A DNA stretch of 64,000 nucleotides from Albugo candida (Eukaryota > Oomycota > Peronosporomycetes > Albuginales), in assembly GCA_040437565.1 (NCBI GenBank), contig JBDOQK010000005.1, positions 124,001 to 188,000 on the forward strand, in the 5' to 3' direction. Under the pieces are notes generated by a model. That model was not told the DNA's origin. It saw only the letters and a program-made list of their open reading frames with translations, and searched no databases. Shown in pieces: positions 57,576 to 64,000 of this stretch (position 1 is the first letter of the stretch; the number at the start of each line of letters is the position of its first letter). The position numbers and the translations under genes were made by a program.

Positions 57576-60500
57576 ATGGAGAAAACTGAGTGTGCGCAAG
57601 CACCATCAAGCGAAGAAACACATCGAACGTCCATAGAAGAGAAACACTCTCCAATAATCACAAGCCCTTGTGAAAATACAGCGATGCGTGCAGAGCTCCA
57701 CGAAGGAGGAAATGCGTCCAAATTGAGTACTACGAGAGGCTTCCTCGGTGTAAATCCTCGAGACAGTCACGTCAAAGTAAGTGACAATAAGTTGTTCTCA
57801 ATAGATAATTATTTGCCTTATTAGCCCAGACTCGACGTCACGAACAGCGGAAAGCTACAGGATCAATTTTACCACGCTGTGCCTGCTTCCTCCGCTATCG
57901 GCTTCATCAAACATCGCTGGTGCAGTTCAAAGAAACGAAAAGGAAAAGATTCGGCAACTTCAACTGGATCGTCTGAAGTTGATGATCAAAATTGCAACGT
58001 ATCTTCTTGGCCGTATGATGAAAACACATTAGTGAATGGTAGCAAGAGACGAGGCGCATTAAATCGTCCAGTGGCATTTTCTGATCAGTCAACAGTCGTC
58101 GGTAAAGGCGAAGAATATTTTTCGGAGTCAGATATTGTGCATGCAGGATACTTGGTCAAACAAGGATCTTTTTGGAAAAGTTGGAGACGGCGCTACTTCA
58201 TTTTACGTCGGGATATTCCCGTTCTCGCATACTATGCGTCCAAGGAACATCTCACTAAACTTGGTGAGATATCCGTGGATGATCAAAGCGTGCTGCTAAA
58301 GACTCCTCGTAATGGCATCCCGCATTGCTTTACAGTGAAACATGCCGCTCGCACGCTAATCATGTTCACTGAAGACGGTGAAGACATCATGAATACCTGG
58401 ATGGATCGTATCAGCCGATGTATTCGTCTTCGTATAGACAGAAATGCCATCACGAATACAATTATGGATCGAGAACAAAGTAGCGTGAATAGCACTGAGT
58501 CAGCGCTGATCCTTGACACCGCAGCTATTCGTGCACACCCAAAAACTCATCCTTCACATAAGCATCAAAATGTCCATCTGGCGTCCAACGACTCTTTTAG
58601 ACTTTTGGGAGCTCTTGAGCAAATGGAAATTGATAGCTCATCAATACTATCCAATAATCTCACTTCGAAGAGCAATTGCTGCAAAGTCCGCTCGCATAGC
58701 GCGTCTGGTGCAATCATGACGTCTAAATATGCTGAGAAGCAGTTCCGAAGAGGAACAATAATGTCGTTGGATGATTCACAGATACGTATACGGGAAGAAA
58801 GTAGGAGAGACGCAGGATACAATGACAATAGACATACTCGAAGTCTCAGCCTTACACAATTCAGGCCGACTCCCAGCATCGAGTTATTTGTATCGGTTGG
58901 ATGTAGAGATATCTCCGAGATCACACAAATGCTTGTTGCATCCTTCATCGTGATACCGGGGAATAAAGATCTTGTGGAGCTTTCTCGGACTGAGATTCAA
59001 GGCAGTTTTGTCACACGAAGGCTTAAAGGGGGACTCGATGTGCGAGAATTCATGACAACACTTTCGGTTCCGTTGAAGCTCCGCCAAATGATCCAATTTG
59101 AAATATACGCGGCATCGAATCCGAACTCAGAGTCGCTGAGCAATCAGCAATCACTTGGTTTCGCACGGGTCTCACCAATTGAGTTACTATTTTCTTCGGA
59201 TAGCACCATCATATTGGAGTGCCGTCGATCTTCAACGGCGTCCCAAGCGCGGTTACTAATCCTCAATCGACTGACGCCAACAAATACAACGGATTTGGGA
59301 CACTCTTATATCTATGCCAAACGCCATTTCGTAGCACAGAAATCAGGATATGATAAACGATTCTCATCGGAGATGTCAAACGGGATGTTATTCAGAAATT
59401 TCAATGGTGATTACACAGGAGGCGAGCTTGAGAAAGCCATTTCGACGAATGATTTAACTTCTCCGGCCAGCACAGGCTCCATCAATTTGTATGACGGCAA
59501 TCTGAGCAAAAGGCTAACTAGAACCTCATTGGAACCTTTTGAGCCAGAGCATGTTTTGGTTTCGGAAGAATTGTCGGCTTCGTTCTGCTCGGTATCTATT
59601 GCATTTGCATATGTCAAAATGCTACAAACACGAAACATGCGGAGAACGCATGATGCTGAGCGCTTTATAGCCGACATCGCTCGAAGATATGATCAGACGC
59701 CGTCATCTCCGTGCTCCAAAACTCAGAGTGAAGACACCATCAATTTACACTCGGAACTTGTTTGTGATGCAAGAGATAGGCTGACTCACTACACGCAGCT
59801 CCATGAAATGTACGTTAGTCGTGAGGACTACTACCATTCTCTTCTCCGAATGCTTGAAGAGGGAAAAGAGCCTGGTATCACGGGTTGCTTGAAGCGAAGC
59901 GTTTACAAGAAGGAAAAAATGGGGGAATTCATGCCTGTCAACTTGAACTGCCATCTCTTTCGAGTCAAGGAAATTTCTTTTGACGCTGTAGCAGCTAGTA
60001 ATCAATCAACTTTGCCGCATTCGGGTCGATGCAGAAGAACAGATGAACTCATCTTTCCGGTCATCACTCATGGATGTAGTGCGGCGCACTCCTTGGGGTT
60101 CAAAGAAGGCGGGCTTCGACGATTGCAACATTTATACACTCAGTCAGCTAATGATCAACGCTTGTTGGAGCGTATTGAGCATAGACAAGATATTCTATTC
60201 TCACAAGCGCTTGCTATCACAGCCGCGGCATTTCTCACAATTATTGGTTTGGCATTCGAACATTCGGGTGACCATATTGAGCACTTGAAATTCATCTGCT
60301 CGGTGGGGTTTCTGATCAATACAGAATCATTGTTGAGCACATTGGGATCTGAAAAAGGGATGTTGGAAGATATGGCGGAAGCCTCACTCTGGTTAACACG
60401 GTGTGTCAGTTTACAAATCGTGCAATCGATGGAGGAGGGTCGTTTGCTGCGATGTACTAAATGTGTTGGTGTCACAAGCAGCGACTCTGGTGATCAAGTA

Positions 60501-61160
60501 GTCGCGACTCTTGCAGTTCCAAGCGAAGTATTTGCTATCTTGCCCGAGAAGCTACAGCATGGCCAGCTCATCAAAGTCCATAGTGTCTTATTCACGCAAG
60601 GTATCAATGAGATGCAATCGGTAGCTAATACTGTTTTGGATACACGGCTTCAAGATGAGATTAATCACGAAAGTGGTAAAACGCTGGCACAATACTTCAA
60701 AAGCTTCAAGATGCAATTTCGACGATTGTACGAAGAGGATAATCTTCACCCCGACACTGCGGAGTATCTCGCGCATTTGAAAGCGGAAGTACGTTTATTT
60801 CTGGAACGATTGCGACTGGCTTTGACGCATCATGTTCAGCGCAAAAATGTCAATCTTTTGATCGAGTCGAGTGATTTGTGTCGGAAATTAGGAGCAGCTC
60901 GAACGACTTGTTGTAAAAGTGGTAAAGATCGCACAGCTATGGCAGTGACGCTCGAAGGTTCACGTCTTGTTGTGGACCAGTTTCACGTTAAATATGGAAT
61001 CCAGCTCTGCAACGCTATGCGTGAGCGTGGTGTTCGTCGTGTAAACGTCTTGGCAAACACTGGGAAAACGAAATTTGCTTTCAATTCATTACAATTAAAG
61101 TGTCTCCCGGATTGTTACAAGCCACCGGTTTTGGCCTCCGATTCCCATGTCGGATCCTGA
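57576..61160 (+). CDS. PH-C2-inositol polyphosphate 4-phosphatase (INPP4-like)
   Basis: Two exons, 57576-57776 and 57825-61160, with a 48-nt phase-0 intron; product about 1,178 residues starting MEKTECAQAPSSEETHR. A PH domain spans about residues 168-268 (HAGYLVKQGSFWKSWRRRYF, later DIMNTWMDRISRCI). A C2-like domain spans about 413-535 (PSIELFVSVGCRDI, then LGFARVSPIELLF). The C-terminal phosphatase region holds the dual-specificity loop CKSGKDRT at about residue 1096, preceded by AQYFKSFKMQFRRLYEEDNL; the family consensus is CKSAKDRT. INPP4 enzymes remove the 4-phosphate of PI(3,4)P2, ending PI3K signals on endosomes. A PH domain is not part of animal INPP4A/B, so the recruitment module is different here. 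The stop is 26 bp from the convergent coiled-coil gene. Confidence 0.9.
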
Positions 61161-61185
61161 TCGTTCCACTCGCTCGCTCGGTGTC

Positions 61186-61932
61186 TTAACGGCTGGCCAC
61201 GACGTCGAAGACGCCCAAGTTTTTGCATCTGAAAAGGAAACAATTAGATATATATACCGTTCGGCGCTTATTAGTAGTCAAAACCGCAAGGAAGAGATTT
61301 TGCTCATGCTCCTGATTTTTCAGCTGCAGTTGCTTTACTTGTTGTTGGAGTACGAAAATCGTTTGGGCATCCTCACAAGCTTTGATATGTCCCAGCGCTC
61401 GCAAATCTTGCAGCTTCTCTCGGCATGTGTCTCGTAGCGCTTGCTTGCAAAAGATGTCAGGCAAAGTACCGCACATCAAGCTGATAGAAAGAGAAACCTG
61501 TTGCTCCAGCAATTGAGTTGCAAGATTCTCTCCGACTGCCCGAACTTCGTCACGCTGTTTGTGATAGAAATAGATGTGATCAAGGAAGCTGAGAAATAAT
61601 TTATCGACTTGATTAGCCGAAAGCGATTGCCATGTTCGACGAATGTGTTGCTCCATTTGATCTTGACAATGTGCTTTGTCGACGTTCGTGCTGTCGCGTA
61701 GCAAAGTTAGTTCACTCACTAGTTTGCGTGACAACGTGTCGATCTGCGCCGTTTCCTCATCGACAAGAGGCTCATTGTTTTTTGCAGTGGAAAATTCGGT
61801 CGCAGCCGCGGTGCGCTCAAATTTCATTTGCGAATGCTCGTGACTGTTGATATTTAGAAGGAAGACTTCTCGCAGCAAGATAAGGGTTTTTGATTTAGAT
61901 TTCCGACGAATGGTCCCATCTTTGTGGGTCAT
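61186..61932 (-). CDS. Coiled-coil protein of unknown function
   Basis: The first ATG gives MTHKDGTIRRKSKSKTLILL; about 248 residues as a single reading. The middle is rich in helix-forming, heptad-like segments (IDTLSRKLVSELTLLRDSTN, ALRDTCREKLQDLRALGHIK, TIFVLQQQVKQLQLKNQEHE), so it is probably a coiled-coil or helical-bundle protein. No family is recognised. Near the 3' end, GTTTTGACTACTAATAAG to TTTTCAG could be an intron. If so, the last ~20 residues change and the coding end would extend antisense into the end of the phosphatase gene. It lies tail to tail with the INPP4-like gene. Confidence 0.6.
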   Translation of the reverse strand: MTHKDGTIRRKSKSKTLILLREVFLLNINSHEHSQMKFERTAAATEFSTAKNNEPLVDEETAQIDTLSRKLVSELTLLRDSTNVDKAHCQDQMEQHIRRTWQSLSANQVDKLFLSFLDHIYFYHKQRDEVRAVGENLATQLLEQQVSLSISLMCGTLPDIFCKQALRDTCREKLQDLRALGHIKACEDAQTIFVLQQQVKQLQLKNQEHEQNLFLAVLTTNKRRTVYISNCFLFRCKNLGVFDVVASR

Positions 61933-63627
61933 AAGCACGGCTCAATGAGAGTCTGGAGGCGCACAAAACCAACGATCTCAACCTGTTTGTTCAACCAGTG
62001 CTTTTCATGTATATTGAAACAAGTCTGGCATTGTGGATAGTAGCGCTGACGGCCGAGTTATCGAATGATCAAATCCGTCAATCTCAGTAGCTGTCAGAAG
62101 ATAGTGATGATAAATGTAAGAAAAATTTGACGCATTCGATGCGCATGATCCGCGTAATATGAAAAAGACTTCGATTCCCGCTATTATGAAATCCCAACTC
62201 TCGTCTGAACGATTACATCATGGATTGTTTTTTTCGCCACCGTATCTAAGCATGTGCTTGTAGGACTGATAGAAGATCCAAACAGCAATGCTGACTTATC
62301 GATCCATACGACAACCCGAGTATACATTTATAATGTCGTAGCACTGACTATTTCGATACAGAATAGCTTCAAGTGCTGAGTTATTCATCCAGGCGTTCTG
62401 TTCTGACATTTCGAGCAAGTTTCGGTCTATCATCTATTGGAAGCTTGAAGTAGAAACAGGTCATTAGCGTGCTTGCATTGAAGGGAGCCTGAATGAATGC
62501 ACAAGACCAACAAAACGTGTGTAACGTATTTGAAATTATGCTTGAATATGTAAACTCATAACAGCAGCTATAAAGTAGTAATTTTAGCGAAGACACTCGG
62601 CACGTGATTTAAAAGAGTTCAAGATAGTCTTATTGTCGACAACAGCGCCAAACAATGATGAGAAGTAACAGAGAAGTAACCGAGAAGAGTAAGAATGTAT
62701 TATGCATGTTGCTGAAAAGTAAGAAAGAAAAAGAACAAGATAGGGAACCGAAAGAAAAAGGGTCGTGCACTGCAATTTTCGAATATGGATCCTAGAGGAT
62801 CAAGTGTATGGTCAGCGCTTTATCCCGTAGGCCTCACAACCATCATCGTTACCACACGATTTCTTGTTCTGCCTGTTTAATAAGATCCACGCACGCTCCT
62901 AGTGCATAAGAAGCTATCTTATCGATACCACTGTACGAACGTCTGTAATCTTCAAGGTCCAGGAGCTTTTACGATTATCAATAAATTCGCAAATCCAGCC
63001 TTGATAGCTAGCATCTGTGATGGTTGTCGGATCACTTTGTCCAAGAACTTTCTCGAATTGTTGACGGACATATCTGTCAGTGTGGTGGCTTCCCTGGATG
63101 CGGAGGGTTCTTCTGACTTCTTGAACATGAATGGGGACACGAATAATCTTTTGGACTATTCGGGTCTTCCAAACTTCTGCAGTCTTCTAGGACTTCATGT
63201 ACGGTTTCTTCGGGCAAGTGCAAATTTGAACAGTCACCAAGCAGAAGCCGAATGTGAGTGATCGCGTCTTGTGTGATACGTCTTTATCCAATCCAGCTGA
63301 ATTCCCACTACTTGAACGGTGTAAAGAACATAAGGGTGCCAATATAGTAGCAGTCGAGACGATGGATAGAGCGGAGCAACCTTCGTTTACGAAGGACCAA
63401 CTTGAGCTTTCATGAGAGCAGGGAGAAAAGTAACTCTAAATACGAAAAATGTCAATGATTGCATGTGTAGAATGGTGGTAGATGGAAGATTGGTAAGTGA
63501 ATCGAATCGCGAACTTGAAAATGAAAAGATTTATTTCTTCTCGGAATAGTGTTCACTGTCGTAAATACTGGACGGAATAAAAAGTTACTTCACTGAAAGG
63601 TGGGAAAAATAGGAGTACGTATATTAT
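61933..63627. other. Intergenic stretch, one doubtful plus-strand ORF
   Basis: A plus-strand reading at 62902-63261 (GPGAFTIINKFANPALIASI, later SGLPNFCSLLGLHVRFLR) is open for 119 codons and looks somewhat protein-like, but it has no motif, no splice context and an equally plausible antisense reading. The rest is AT-rich, with nothing recognised. Confidence 0.35.
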
Positions 63628-64000
63628 TCATGATTGCCAGTTTCTCTTTCTACGGCCTTCCTTAATTACGAAACATCGCGTCGGGACAGTCCTAGCGGAA
63701 GGTATACGAAACCAGTATTTAGATCCTTGGATGATTTTCACCAAAATGTCCGGCGGATGGCAATGTGAACTCGTTACTTTCCAACATTCACTAGCACGGG
63801 ATGTTCCTGCTTGTGAATCTTGCAATACATCAGAATCTTTCTCAATCAGCGGCTGTCGTCTGTAGTTATCAAACATGTGACAAGTACATTAGCAGCAGCA
63901 AGACCTTACCGGCCCTTCCGCACGAGATTCTTCTGCTTTCCATTCCGTCTTTTTTCCAAAACAGATGGAAACTCAAACTTCTCTGTCAAGACCTTGTTCT
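63628..64000 (-). CDS. 3' end of an unknown gene (runs off the right edge)
   Basis: The reading enters from the right edge (NKVLTEKFEFPSVLEKRRNG, then KQKNLVRKG). A GTAAGG donor near 63909 and a CTAATG...CTACAG acceptor near 63855 define a ~55-nt intron. The last exon follows (RQPLIEKDSDVLQDSQAGTS, later KYWFRIPSARTVPTRC) to a stop at 63628. The C-terminus is basic (KEGRRKRNWQS). No domain is recognised. The clean intron with typical branch and acceptor is the main support. Confidence 0.5.

Noticed and set aside
1-64000. tRNA or rRNA genes
   Set aside because: Scanned by eye for B-box-like GGTTCGANTCC and conserved rRNA segments; no convincing cloverleaf or rRNA match was seen. A tRNAscan run would be decisive.

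Overview
The window reads as nuclear DNA of an oomycete. The best guess is a white rust (Albugo-like), but that is inference from compact genes, many introns of about 45-65 nt with CTAAC/CTGAC-like branch sites close to the acceptor, AT-rich spacers and a strongly eukaryotic gene set; no species marker is present. Eight 100-N gaps break the sequence. At six of them the bases just before the gap are repeated just after it, which is a contig-overlap artefact, so the apparent second farnesyl diphosphate synthase and several small repeats are not biology.

Layout. 1-3.7 kb: debris of retroelements (a gag-like fossil and a LINE reverse transcriptase, both minus strand). 3.7-13.9 kb: nested DNA transposons. 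These are a MULE with zinc-finger, DDE-core, SWIM and zinc-knuckle remnants; a pair of ~850-bp inverted arms built of alternating sub-terminal modules; three short elements whose ends look like GGGAAT; a second decayed MULE; and a small hairpin MITE with a 9-bp satellite. 13.9-16.8 kb: no recognised gene. 16.8-18.1 kb (-): DOT1-type SAM methyltransferase. 18.1-21.7 kb: no recognised gene. 21.7-32 kb: dense block of a seven-exon DEK_C/TFIIS-N protein (+), then XPG/Rad2 nuclease, PLAA/Doa1 and a bZIP factor (all -). 32-33.2 kb: unassigned exon-like ORFs (-). 37.7-39 kb (+): farnesyl diphosphate synthase. 42.4-43.2 kb (+): ARL2 GTPase. 48.8-53.3 kb (-): tubulin cofactor D. 56.1-57.4 kb: decayed collinear copy of the middle of cofactor D. 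57.6-61.2 kb (+): PH-C2-inositol polyphosphate 4-phosphatase. 61.2-61.9 kb (-): coiled-coil protein, tail to tail with it. 63.6-64 kb (-): 3' end of an unknown gene.

Functional links. ARL2 and cofactor D are known physical partners in tubulin dimer assembly and sit 5.6 kb apart. XPG (nucleotide excision repair), PLAA (Cdc48/ubiquitin) and the TFIIS-N and DOT1 proteins are nuclear or chromatin-linked housekeeping genes. FPPS supplies isoprenoids and INPP4 turns over PI(3,4)P2. The genes form no operon-like unit. The most notable items are the DEK_C/QW-like/TFIIS-N fusion with six phase-0 introns, the cofactor D relic, and the nested inverted-arm transposon cluster.
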